NCBI GenBank assembly: GCA_022825675.1
Contig: JAJDWK010000094.1
Coordinates: 62,001-126,000, forward strand
Reading direction: 5' to 3'
Length of the DNA stretch: 64,000 nt
From: Anaerolineae bacterium
GTDB taxonomy: Bacteria; Chloroflexota; Anaerolineae; Aggregatilineales; Phototrophicaceae
Notes under the pieces: model-generated
The model's database searches: none
What the model was told of the DNA's origin: nothing
What the model saw: the letters and a program-made list of their open reading frames with translations, nothing else
Translations under genes and position numbers: made by a program
Shown: positions 1-8,574 of the stretch, piece after piece
How the letters are laid out: every line of letters begins with the position of its first letter
Numbering within the stretch: position 1 is the stretch's first letter

Positions 1-1
1 G

Positions 2-1309
2 CCACGCTTTTATGATGTGGAATACAAGCTCAATGGCAGGATAGCCTCCATCCGGGCGAATACGCCGGGCATTCCCGAGCGTGTGCTCAAGCGCATCGTT
101 ATAACCTTGCCGAAACCTTTCACAAAGTTTATTGTGCCAAATATCGACACCGTGCACAACCGCGCACCCATCGAAATTATGCGAGGCTGCACCCGCGGCT
201 GCCGCTTTTGCCATGCCGGCATGGTAACGCGCCCCGTGCGTGAGCGCCCGGTGGCGGAGATCATGGCGGCGATTGACGAAATCGTGCGCCATACCGGCTT
301 TGAAGAGATTAGCCTGCTCAGCCTGTCGTCTTCGGATTATGTCTGGGTGGAAGAGCTGGCGGAAGCAGTCAACCGTGTTTATAAAGATGCCGGCTTGAGC
401 CTCAGCCTGCCCAGCTTGCGCATTGAAAGCGCCAGCGCCGACCTGCTGGAGAAAATCGGCGGGACGCGCCGCAGCGGCTTCACCTTCGCGCCGGAAGCGG
501 CAACAGAAAAAATGCGCGACCTCATCAACAAATATGTGCCTGACGAGCAGGTGCTGCAAACTGCTCGTGATGTTTACTCGCGTGGCTGGCGCACCATCAA
601 GTTCTATTTCATGATTGGGCACCCGGCGGAAACCCTGGCGGATGTGCAGGCGATTATCGACTTGTGCACACGCACCTTGCAAGAAGGCACCAAGATTTTA
701 GGCAAAAAAGCCACCTTAAATGTGGGCGTCAGCACCTTCATCCCCAAGCCGCATACGCCCTTCCAATGGGTGCCGCAAGACAGCCGCCAAAGTGTCGAGC
801 GCAAGCTCTCGCTCTTAAAAAGCCAACTGCGCCGCGGCGGGATGCACCTGCGCTGGAACGATTATGATGACAGCGAATTTGAAGGCTGGCTGAGCCGCGG
901 CGACCGCCGCTTAGGCGCGGTCTTGCAGCGCGCCTGGGAGCTGGGCTGCAAGTTCGACGCCTGGCAAGACCAGCACAAACACAAGCTGTGGCTGCGCGCT
1001 TTTGCAGAATGTGGGCTGGACCCCAATTTTTATAATTTCCGCGAGCGCGGCGCTGATGAAATCTTCCCCTGGGACCACATCGATGTCGGCATTCACAAGA
1101 AGTTCCTGCGCCAGGATTATGAGATGAGCCTGCTGGGCGAGACCCGCGTTGATTGCCGCGACAAATGCTTCGCCTGTGGCATTTTGCCCAAATTCGCCAA
1201 AGAACGGTCCGGCACTGAAGACATGGCTTGGGAGTGCCCGCCAGTCACGCCCATCAGCGAGCGCCAGCAAAAGCGCCAGATCGCCATCCCCTTGAGCGCC
1301 ATCGGATAG
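2..1309 (+). CDS. Radical SAM protein, TIGR03960-like (5' partial)
   Basis: The frame is open from base 2, so the gene starts before the window; 435 residues are visible. The segment IEIMRGCTRGCRFCHAGMVT carries the CxxxCxxC cluster of radical SAM enzymes, and the sequence just before it (FIVPNIDTVHNRAP) is typical of the TIGR03960 family, whose members usually have an N-terminal B12-binding-like part, here cut off. A second cysteine set (CRDKCFACG) lies near the C-terminus. Family members are often followed by a DUF2344 protein; here the next gene is an alpha/beta hydrolase instead. The reaction is unknown; tRNA or rRNA modification is often supposed but cannot be shown here. Confidence 0.85.
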   Translation, partial: PRFYDVEYKLNGRIASIRANTPGIPERVLKRIVITLPKPFTKFIVPNIDTVHNRAPIEIMRGCTRGCRFCHAGMVTRPVRERPVAEIMAAIDEIVRHTGFEEISLLSLSSSDYVWVEELAEAVNRVYKDAGLSLSLPSLRIESASADLLEKIGGTRRSGFTFAPEAATEKMRDLINKYVPDEQVLQTARDVYSRGWRTIKFYFMIGHPAETLADVQAIIDLCTRTLQEGTKILGKKATLNVGVSTFIPKPHTPFQWVPQDSRQSVERKLSLLKSQLRRGGMHLRWNDYDDSEFEGWLSRGDRRLGAVLQRAWELGCKFDAWQDQHKHKLWLRAFAECGLDPNFYNFRERGADEIFPWDHIDVGIHKKFLRQDYEMSLLGETRVDCRDKCFACGILPKFAKERSGTEDMAWECPPVTPISERQQKRQIAIPLSAIG

Positions 1310-1314
1310 CGTCT

Positions 1315-2094
1315 GTGGACCTCTGCGGCAAAGTGTATATTAACGAAATACAAATCAAGCAGCGTGTGCTTGGCGCTGGGGAGCCGGTGCTGCTGGTTCA
1401 CGGCTGGGGCGCCAGCATCGAGCTTTTGCAGCCGCTGGCGCAAAGGCTAAGCCCTGTGGGATACCGCTGCTATATGTTCGATTTGCCGGGCTTCGGCGAA
1501 AGCGAGGAACCTGCCCGAGCTTTCTCTGTGCGCGATTATGCGGAGTTTTGCCTGGCGTATCTCGATCATCATCAACTGCAGCGGGTGCAGTATTTCGGGC
1601 ATTCGCTTGGCGGGCGCATCGGTTTACTGCTGGGGGCGGAATATCCGGAGCGGCTGCGGGCGCTGGCGCTTTCCAACAGCGCCGGCATCCGCCCCAAGCC
1701 ATCAGCGCGGGCGGCGCTGCGCCTGCGGCTCTATCAAGCGCTGCGCCAGCGGCTGCGGGCGCTGGGCGCCCAAACCAGCGCCGAGAAGCTGGCGGCGCTC
1801 TATACCCAGCGCTACGGCTCGGCGGATTACATAGCGGCATCGCCGATAATGCGCCAGACTTTGGTCAAAATTGTGAATCAGGATCTCTTGCCTTTTGCGC
1901 GGCGGGTGACGCTGCCGACCATTCTCCTCTGGGGTGACCAAGATCAAGAAACGCCGCTGTGGATGGGCGAAGCGCTGGCAGCGGCAATGCCCGATGCCGC
2001 GCTGATTGTGCAGCCTGGCGCGGGACATTACGCCTACTTGGATGCCCTCGGTAAATCCAGCGCTGTCATTGACGCTCTCTTCCGCGGCGGCTGA
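1315..2094 (+). CDS. Alpha/beta hydrolase fold protein
   Basis: About 259 residues with the full alpha/beta-hydrolase signature: HGWG oxyanion-hole region near residue 26, nucleophile elbow GHSLGG, acid in LLWGDQDQETP and the catalytic His in GAGHYAYLD near the C-terminus. The GTG at 1315 is preferred because it lies 5 bases after the preceding stop and begins just before the first core strand; the frame is open further upstream, but that would overlap the radical SAM gene by 80 bases. Likely co-transcribed with the preceding gene. Substrate unknown; esterase, lipase-like or C-C hydrolase roles are all possible. Confidence 0.85.
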   Translation: MDLCGKVYINEIQIKQRVLGAGEPVLLVHGWGASIELLQPLAQRLSPVGYRCYMFDLPGFGESEEPARAFSVRDYAEFCLAYLDHHQLQRVQYFGHSLGGRIGLLLGAEYPERLRALALSNSAGIRPKPSARAALRLRLYQALRQRLRALGAQTSAEKLAALYTQRYGSADYIAASPIMRQTLVKIVNQDLLPFARRVTLPTILLWGDQDQETPLWMGEALAAAMPDAALIVQPGAGHYAYLDALGKSSAVIDALFRGG

Positions 2095-2133
2095 TTTCCC
2101 CATAGCAATCGAATTGCGCTTTCAACCGCCGAT

Positions 2134-2161
2134 TTGCATCCCGCTCCGTCGCCCGTATAAT
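2134..2161 (+). promoter_or_regulatory. Predicted sigma70-type promoter for the MurF-like gene
   Basis: A perfect -10 TATAAT at 2156-2161 is preceded after 16 bases by TTGCAT (2134-2139), a weak -35. The start codon follows at 2190 behind GGGCAGGGA. Confidence 0.6.
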
Positions 2162-2189
2162 GCCCTAGAGTAAGAGAACTGGGCAGGGA

Positions 2190-3827
2190 ATGTCGGAAGC
2201 GATACTTTGGATAGTGGCGGCTATCTGGCTGGGCGGCGCGTGGCTGCGCATCGTCCAGCAAGCCCGTTTCTATCAAATCGAAGAATATATGAGCGGGCGT
2301 TATCTGCGCTGGGTGGGTGCCGATTGGAAGCGACTGCTGCCGGCGCGCCCGCTGGCAGCTTGGCTCTTGGGGCTGATGCTGGCGGCAGCTGCCGGCGGCA
2401 CCTTGCCGCAACTAATCCTCGCCGCCTCCGCGCTTATTGCATGCGCGCCACAACATCATGGGGAAATCAAAAAGCCGCTGGTGCTGACGGCGCGCGTCAA
2501 GCGCCTGCTGGTTGCAGCCGCTGGCATCAGCGCGCTTGCGGGATTGGCGCTCGCGCTCGCCGTGATGCGGCTCAGCGCCGCTGACCAGCCGCTGCCTTAT
2601 CTTTCAATTGCGATACATGCCGGCGGCTTCGCCCTGTTATTGGCGGCGCCAGTGTGGCTTGTGTGCGGGAATGCGCTGATGCAGCCGCTGGAAGCCTGGC
2701 GACGGCGGCGCTACCTGTCCGCCGCCGCCGCTACCCTCGCGCAGATTCAGCCGCGCATCATCGGCATCACCGGCAGTTATGGCAAGACCACCACCAAGCG
2801 CTTCTTGCAGGAAATCTTGAGCGCGCGCTTCCATACTTATGCCAGTCCCAAAAGCTACAATACGCTGATGGGCATCTCGCTGGCGATTAACCGCGATCTC
2901 AGCAATGACTTTCGCGCCGAAATCTTCATCAGCGAAATGGGCGCGTATGTCGAAGGCGAGATAGCGCGCATCTGCCAATTGACGCCGCCCGACATCGGCA
3001 TTATCACCGAAGTTGGTCCGCAGCATCTTGAAAGATTCGGCTCGCTCGAAAATGTGAGGAAAGCAAAATATGAGCTGATTGCGCAACTGCCAGCCGCGGG
3101 CACCGCCGTTTTCAATTGGGACAATGCCTACATCCGTGAGATGGTGGCGCAGGGTTACCCTGCCCAGCGGCTGACGGTCAGCCGGGAACTGACACTGGAA
3201 CAGGCGCGGGAGAGCGGCATCGATTGGCTGGGCAGCGATATCCGCGAGAGCCTCGCCGGGCTGAGTTTTACGGCGACGCATATCCCATCCGGCACTTCCG
3301 CGAGCATCGAAACCCGGGTTTTGGGCGAGCATAATGTAAGCAACCTGCTGCTCTGCATCGCCACTGCCTATCATCTGGGCTTGCCATTAAGCGATATCGT
3401 TATGCGCATCCGCCGCCTTAGCCCGGCGGAGAGCCGCCTGGAGCGAGTGAAGACCGCGGGCGGCATCACGATATTTAACGATGCCTACAGCGCCAACCCC
3501 AAAAGCGTGGTGAGCGCGCTGAAAGTGCTGGGCATGCACACTGGCGGCGCGCGCCTGCTGATTACGCCGGGCATGGTCGAACTGGGCGCATTGCAGGATG
3601 AAGAAAATCGCAAGCTGGGGGTGCTGGCGGCGGCGGCGGCCACCGATATTGTCCTTGTCGGGCGGGCGCAGACCGCCGCGATCCTGCGGGGGATTCGGTC
3701 AACCGCCTTTGACCCCGCTCGCGTCCAGGTTGTTGATACGCTCAAAGAGGGCAGCGATTGGTATCAGCGGCATTTGAAGGCGGGCGATGCCGTTCTCTTT
3801 TTGAATGACCTGCCAGACACATACTGA
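2190..3827 (+). CDS. MurF-type Mur ligase with N-terminal membrane segments
   Basis: 545 residues. Residues 1-165 hold several hydrophobic stretches (about 1-18, 55-75, 106-126, 137-160) that should anchor it in the membrane. The Mur ligase core follows: P-loop GITGSYGKTTTK near 192-203, then EMGAYVEGEI, a central-domain motif and the C-terminal domain with NDAYSANPKS, matching MurF (UDP-MurNAc-tripeptide D-Ala-D-Ala ligase, last cytoplasmic step of the stem peptide). The next gene makes its D-Ala-D-Ala substrate. MurF proteins are normally soluble and about 450 residues, so the membrane part is an addition. ATG at 2190 follows GGGCAGGGA. A related cyanophycin- or MurT-like role is less likely because of the Ddl neighbour. 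Confidence 0.85.
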   Translation: MSEAILWIVAAIWLGGAWLRIVQQARFYQIEEYMSGRYLRWVGADWKRLLPARPLAAWLLGLMLAAAAGGTLPQLILAASALIACAPQHHGEIKKPLVLTARVKRLLVAAAGISALAGLALALAVMRLSAADQPLPYLSIAIHAGGFALLLAAPVWLVCGNALMQPLEAWRRRRYLSAAAATLAQIQPRIIGITGSYGKTTTKRFLQEILSARFHTYASPKSYNTLMGISLAINRDLSNDFRAEIFISEMGAYVEGEIARICQLTPPDIGIITEVGPQHLERFGSLENVRKAKYELIAQLPAAGTAVFNWDNAYIREMVAQGYPAQRLTVSRELTLEQARESGIDWLGSDIRESLAGLSFTATHIPSGTSASIETRVLGEHNVSNLLLCIATAYHLGLPLSDIVMRIRRLSPAESRLERVKTAGGITIFNDAYSANPKSVVSALKVLGMHTGGARLLITPGMVELGALQDEENRKLGVLAAAAATDIVLVGRAQTAAILRGIRSTAFDPARVQVVDTLKEGSDWYQRHLKAGDAVLFLNDLPDTY

Positions 3828-3946
3828 CGGGCAATCGCCCAGCGCGATTCGGGATTTCAAGCCAGAGTGAACGCAGTGACCACAATGCGGCTGCCAGCGG
3901 ATACAATCAGCAGACTGAGTTTTCTTGAGCGAGGGAGGCGGGCGCG

Positions 3947-5140
3947 ATGAGCAGTCGCCGCCGCAGAACAATTGCCGTGCTCTTCGGCGGGCGCAGCGTC
4001 GAGCATGATGTTTCCATCGTGACGGGGCATCAGATTATGCAGGCTTTGCCGGCGAAACAGTTTACGGTGGTGCCGGTGTATATCACGCGCGATGGCGCTT
4101 GGTATACCGGCGATGCGCTGAAGGGGCTGGAGCAGTATCAGGATGAGCGGCTGCTGGAGCGGGCGGGCGTCCGCCCTTGCTGCCTGTCGCCGGATACGCG
4201 CCATCACGGTTTGATACTCAATCCGCTGGCGTCCCGCTTCCGCAAAAGTGAAGTGCTGCGCCTTGATGTCTGTTTCCCGGCGCTGCACGGCTCGCATGGT
4301 GAAGATGGCAGCCTGCAGGGTTTGCTGGAATTGGCTGATATCCCGTATGTGGGCTGCGCCACGCTGGGCTCGGCGCTTGCCAACGACAAAATCCTGACGA
4401 AGATGGCGCTGCGGCAAGCGGGGCTGCCGGTGCTTGATGACTTCAATTTCTCGCGGGAGCGCTGGCTGGAGCAGCCGGACGCCATTCTGGAGGCCATCAG
4501 CGGCAGTTTTCCATTTCCGCTGTTTGTGAAGCCGGCGACCCTCGGCTCCAGCATTGGCATTGGGCGCGCGGACAACCAGGCGCAACTGCGCGCGAGCATC
4601 GATATCGCCGTCAACTTCGACCGCCGCATTCTGGTTGAGCCCGCGATTACCGGCGGGGTTGAGATAAATTGCTCGGTCATTGGCTTCGGCGCGGACTTTG
4701 AAGCCTCGGTGCTGGAACAGCCCTTGTCCTGGGACGATTTTCTGTCTTACGAAGACAAGTATCTGCGCGGCGATGAAGGCATGAAAAGCGCCGAGCGCAT
4801 CATCCCCGCCCCCATCAGCCCGCAAATGACGGCGCAAATACAAGCGGCGAGCGTAAGCGCCCTAAAAGCCATCGATGGGCGTGGCATCGCCCGCATCGAC
4901 TATCTTGCGCGCCCCGAAAGCGGCGAGTTTTGGCTCAACGAGATCAACACCATGCCCGGCTCGCTGGCGCTGTATCTGTGGCGCGAGAGCGGGTACACGG
5001 CGGCGGACTTGGTAGCAAAGCTGGTGGCGCTGGCGCTGGATGCGCAGGCGGAAAAACGCCGAAATGTATACGATTACAAGACGAATCTTCTGGCTGTCGC
5101 CAGCCAGCGCGGCGTCAAAGGGGCAAAAGGCAAGGGATAG
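3947..5140 (+). CDS. ddl: D-alanine--D-alanine ligase
   Basis: 397 residues of the ATP-grasp Ddl family, joining two D-Ala for peptidoglycan synthesis in the cytoplasm. N-terminal GGRSVEHDVS (residues 14-23) is the Ddl family start motif; KPATLGSSIGIG is the ATP-grasp lysine loop; EINTMPGSLALYLWRESG (near 331) is the metal/D-Ala2 binding end, in the variant of the subfamily that has GSLAxYLW instead of the usual GFTxxSxxP. The ATG follows GGGAGG with 9 bases spacing. It lies 119 bases after the MurF-like gene and supplies its substrate. A specificity for another second residue (for example D-lactate) cannot be excluded from sequence alone. Confidence 0.93.
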   Translation: MSSRRRRTIAVLFGGRSVEHDVSIVTGHQIMQALPAKQFTVVPVYITRDGAWYTGDALKGLEQYQDERLLERAGVRPCCLSPDTRHHGLILNPLASRFRKSEVLRLDVCFPALHGSHGEDGSLQGLLELADIPYVGCATLGSALANDKILTKMALRQAGLPVLDDFNFSRERWLEQPDAILEAISGSFPFPLFVKPATLGSSIGIGRADNQAQLRASIDIAVNFDRRILVEPAITGGVEINCSVIGFGADFEASVLEQPLSWDDFLSYEDKYLRGDEGMKSAERIIPAPISPQMTAQIQAASVSALKAIDGRGIARIDYLARPESGEFWLNEINTMPGSLALYLWRESGYTAADLVAKLVALALDAQAEKRRNVYDYKTNLLAVASQRGVKGAKGKG

Positions 5141-5170
5141 CGCGGCACCGGCCCCAAAATTGCCTGTGGC

Positions 5171-5199
5171 TTGCGAGCAAAGTTCTCTATAGTTATGAT
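5171..5199 (+). promoter_or_regulatory. Predicted sigma70-type promoter for the glycosyltransferase
   Basis: TTGCGA (5171-5176), 17-base spacer, TATGAT (5194-5199). It lies 114 bases before the GTG at 5313. Confidence 0.6.
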
Positions 5200-5312
5200 T
5201 ACAAAAGTTGCTTCGCGCGCATGCTGCGCCATAATGGCAGCGAGCATTAGTGCTTGCAGGCAACGGTGTGATGTCCCGCGGTGTCAGCGCAATCTAATCC
5301 TTCCAGATTCCT

Positions 5313-6938
5313 GTGCCCTATACTTCCAACAATCCCCGCCCGCCCCGCCCTTCCGATGTCGGCCGCTCGATATGGGGTGGCGCGCCCCTCCCGCCGATAC
5401 AAGAGCGCATTTTGGATGGCATTCCCGGCTTCATCGCCTGGCTGGTGCTGCTATTGTCTATCGCGAGCGCGGTCGCCTTCCCGCTTACTCTGACGACGAT
5501 GGCGGCGCTTGTCGCCAGCTATTCGGCGATTCGCTTTTGCCTGGCGGGCATCGCCAATGCCATGGGGCTGCGCCGCATCAAGGAGTGGGAGGCTATCGAC
5601 TGGCGGGAGAAATATCGGCAAGACCGCAAGCCGACTTCGCTGGAATGGGAGGATGTGCATCACCTGGTCATCATCCCCAACTATAAAGAATCGATGAAAA
5701 TCCTCAGCCGCACCCTGGACCATCTCAGCGCGCAGCACAATGCCAAGAGCCAAATCTCGGTGCTGCTGGCGATGGAAGCGGCGGAGCCGGAAAGCTATCA
5801 AAAAGCGCAGTCCCTGCACAGCCAATACCACGAGCACTTCGCCAACCTCTATTTCACCGTGCATCCCCGCGGGCTAATGGGCGAGATGCAATGCAAATCC
5901 GCCAATTTGTCTTGGGCGGTCAACCGCTTCTTCGATAATGTGGTGGACGACTTCGCCATGGACACCGACACTATCGTGCTGACGACGATGGATGCGGACA
6001 CCCGCTGGCACGAGCAGCATTTCGCCGCGCTCACCTACCATTTCGCCATCAATGAAGACCGCCACCGGACATTCTGGCAAGCGCCGATCCGCTATCACGG
6101 CAATATCTGGCAGGTCAACCCGTTGATGCGCATCATCAACACTTATGCAACCGCTTTTGAGCTGGCGTATCTGGCGGCACCCTGGTGGATGGCAATGCCG
6201 ATGTCTTCCTATTCGCTCAGCCTCAATTTGTTGGAGGAAAGCGGCAACTGGGATACCGATGTCATCGCGGACGAATGGCACATGCTCATCAAAGCCTATT
6301 TCGCAACGGGCGGGCAGGTGGAAATCCAGCATTTGTACCTGCCCTTTTTGGCGGATTCCACAACTGGCGCCAACATCTTCCAGTCCATCCGCAACCGCTA
6401 CAGCCAGACGCTGCGGCACGCCTGGGGCAGCAAAGAAGTGGGCTATATGCTGGCGAAACTTATCGAAAATCCGCAGGTCGTCTCTATGCGCTCGCTTAAG
6501 CTGCTGCTGCGCCTGGCGCATGACATCCTGCTGGCTGGCGCCGGCTGGATAATCCTGACAGTCGGCTCCCAGCTGCCGGTCTTTTTTCATCCGCGCATCG
6601 CGCCGGTGCAAATCGAAAGTGTGATGGCGGCGGAAGACAAGCTGGCGCAGCTGCTGGAAAGCATCACGAGCAGCCACCCCGCCTGGATTTTGCTGGGCAT
6701 TTCTGGCATGCTGATGCTGGTGCTGGTTGTTGTCTTTCAAGTGCAGGATTATCGCATCCGCCCGGCGCGGCAAACCGCCTATACCCTGGGCGAATCCCTG
6801 CTGGAATTGCTGAGCATCCCCTTCATGCTGGTGCTGACCTTGCTGGTGGTCGCGCTGCCAACATTAGTGGCGCAGACGCGCCTGCTGCTGGGCATTCCCT
6901 TGCAATTTATCGTCACCGACAAAACCGCTGATGGCTAA
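5313..6938 (+). CDS. Membrane glycosyltransferase, GT2-like
   Basis: 541 residues. Two N-terminal hydrophobic segments (about 33-55 and 60-85) precede a GT-A domain with IIPNYKES near residue 119, TTMDADTRW near 224 (DxD metal site) and a conserved acidic VIADEWHM near 317, the likely catalytic-base region. Further membrane segments lie at about 410-430, 450-470 and 500-530. This layout fits processive or integral-membrane GT2 enzymes that build a surface glycan or glycolipid. The GTG at 5313 is the most upstream start after the promoter; a start inside the next 30 codons is also possible. Acceptor and sugar are unknown. Confidence 0.8.
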   Translation: MPYTSNNPRPPRPSDVGRSIWGGAPLPPIQERILDGIPGFIAWLVLLLSIASAVAFPLTLTTMAALVASYSAIRFCLAGIANAMGLRRIKEWEAIDWREKYRQDRKPTSLEWEDVHHLVIIPNYKESMKILSRTLDHLSAQHNAKSQISVLLAMEAAEPESYQKAQSLHSQYHEHFANLYFTVHPRGLMGEMQCKSANLSWAVNRFFDNVVDDFAMDTDTIVLTTMDADTRWHEQHFAALTYHFAINEDRHRTFWQAPIRYHGNIWQVNPLMRIINTYATAFELAYLAAPWWMAMPMSSYSLSLNLLEESGNWDTDVIADEWHMLIKAYFATGGQVEIQHLYLPFLADSTTGANIFQSIRNRYSQTLRHAWGSKEVGYMLAKLIENPQVVSMRSLKLLLRLAHDILLAGAGWIILTVGSQLPVFFHPRIAPVQIESVMAAEDKLAQLLESITSSHPAWILLGISGMLMLVLVVVFQVQDYRIRPARQTAYTLGESLLELLSIPFMLVLTLLVVALPTLVAQTRLLLGIPLQFIVTDKTADG

Positions 6939-7040
6939 GGCGCAATCGGGGATTTCAGCACTCTTGCTCTAGCATTAGCGGCGCTCCCGCGGCTATGCTT
7001 GGGGAAAGCGTGAAATCAGACAAGCGAAAGAGGCAGGCGA

Positions 7041-7811
7041 GTGCCGCAGCAGCGATTGCAGAAAATCATGGCGCAGGCGGAGCTGGGCTCGCGGCGGCGC
7101 TGTGAGGAGATAATCCGCCAGGGGCGGGTGCGCGTCAACGGCGCGGTGGCGGCGCTCGGCGCAAAAGCGGACCCGGCGACCGACATTATTCTGGTGGATG
7201 GCGCGCGCATCCAACCAGCAGCTGAGCATCTGTACATCGTCGTCAACAAACCCAAAGGCGTCCTGAGCGCGAACCGCGCCGACAAGGGCGATGAGCGCCC
7301 GACCATCCGCGAGCTTGTTGATGTGCCCGGGCATCTCTTCACCATCGGCCGCCTGGATGCCGACAGCGAAGGTTTGATGATTTTGACCAACGATGGCGAG
7401 CTGGCAAACCGCCTGGGCCACCCGCGCTATGAGCACACAAAAACTTATAAAGTAACGGTTAGAGGCAAATTGTCCGAGGAGGCGCGCGTCCAGTGGGAAA
7501 GCGGCATCTGGCTGGACGACAGCCGCACCGCCGCCTGCAGCGTCAAAATTCTGGCGTCCAACAAGCGCTCCAGCACCTTGCGGGTTGTTATGCTGGAAGG
7601 GCGCAAGCGGCAGATTCGGCGGGTGGCGGCGGCTCTCGGCTATCCCGTCTTGCGGCTGGTACGCACGCATATCGGTCAGCTCGGCTTGGGCACATTACGC
7701 AAGGGCGCCTGGTATCAGCTTGATGCGGAGGAAATCGCCGCGATGACGACAGCCGCGCGGGAACTGGCGGATATCCGCCGGGCGCGCCGACAGCGCAAGC
7801 GCAAACGATAA
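7041..7811 (+). CDS. rRNA pseudouridine synthase, RsuA/RluB family
   Basis: 256 residues. An N-terminal S4 RNA-binding domain (about 1-60, starting MPQQRLQKIMAQAELGSRR) is joined to the catalytic domain with GRLDADSEGLMILTNDG, where Asp106 is the expected nucleophile, followed by ARVQWESGIWLDD and LEGRKRQIRRV. This is the RsuA/RluB/RluE/RluF group that isomerises single uridines in 16S or 23S rRNA; the length and S4 domain favour RluB. The C-terminus is a basic tail of Arg and Lys. GTG at 7041 follows AGGCAGGCGA. It is followed after 15 bases by plsC and is probably co-transcribed. Confidence 0.9.
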   Translation: MPQQRLQKIMAQAELGSRRRCEEIIRQGRVRVNGAVAALGAKADPATDIILVDGARIQPAAEHLYIVVNKPKGVLSANRADKGDERPTIRELVDVPGHLFTIGRLDADSEGLMILTNDGELANRLGHPRYEHTKTYKVTVRGKLSEEARVQWESGIWLDDSRTAACSVKILASNKRSSTLRVVMLEGRKRQIRRVAAALGYPVLRLVRTHIGQLGLGTLRKGAWYQLDAEEIAAMTTAARELADIRRARRQRKRKR

Positions 7812-7826
7812 GCCGCCGGCAGCGAC

Positions 7827-8555
7827 ATGTACCGCGAACTCAGCATAGAAGAGTACATCGCGCGCCAGCCCGCATACGAACGGCGGCGGCGCTGGCTGCA
7901 CCCGCTTTTGCGCGGGGCGCTGCCCGCCATCTGCCAGGTGGAAGCGCGGGGGCTGGACAATGTGCCGCGGGCGGGCAGAACCTGCCTGATGATTAACCAT
8001 ATCTCTTACCTTGATCCCATCGTCGTTACCGCCAGCATCCCCTTCCGCCATACGATTTCGCTCTCCAAAGCGGAGAATTTCCGCATTCCAATCGCGGGTT
8101 GGTTCCTGCGGCAATGGGGGCACTATCCCATCCGCCGCGGGGATTATGACCGCAAGGCGCTGATGCAAACCATCGCCCTGCTCAAAAGCGGCTATCTGGT
8201 GCTGATGGCGCCGGAAGGCACCCGCCATCCACAGGGCTTGCAGAAGGCGAAAGATGGGCTGGCTTATGTCGCGAGCAAGGCGGACGCGGTCATTGTGCCG
8301 ACAGCGATATGCGGCGCGGAAACCTGGCGGCAGCGCCTCAAGCATTTTCGGCGGGCGCGGGCGCGGGTGATATTTGGCCCGCCCTTCCGCTTTCGCCATC
8401 CCGGCGGGCGGCGCATCCCGCGGGCTGCCTTAAGCGTAATGATTGCCGAAGCCATGTATCAGCTGGCGCTGGCTATCCCCGATGAATTCGCCTATTTGCG
8501 CGGCTATTACAGCGATATAGAAAATGCCAGCGCCGAGCATCTCGAATTTGTTTGA
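7827..8555 (+). CDS. 1-acylglycerol-3-phosphate acyltransferase family (PlsC-like)
   Basis: 242 residues with the two key acyltransferase motifs: NHISYLD (NHx4D, His58/Asp63) and APEGTR near residue 130. It should transfer an acyl group to lysophosphatidic acid or a related acceptor at the inner face of the membrane. There is no long transmembrane helix, only amphipathic stretches. ATG at 7827 follows the pseudouridine synthase after 15 bases. The gene ends 19 bases before the convergent kinase gene, with no clear terminator between them. Confidence 0.88.
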   Translation: MYRELSIEEYIARQPAYERRRRWLHPLLRGALPAICQVEARGLDNVPRAGRTCLMINHISYLDPIVVTASIPFRHTISLSKAENFRIPIAGWFLRQWGHYPIRRGDYDRKALMQTIALLKSGYLVLMAPEGTRHPQGLQKAKDGLAYVASKADAVIVPTAICGAETWRQRLKHFRRARARVIFGPPFRFRHPGGRRIPRAALSVMIAEAMYQLALAIPDEFAYLRGYYSDIENASAEHLEFV

Positions 8556-8574
8556 AGCGGAATCCCGCCTGCCG

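Noticed and set aside
3857..4843. 328-codon open frame on the minus strand
   Set aside because: Antisense of ddl; Arg/Ala/Gln-rich and without family motifs.
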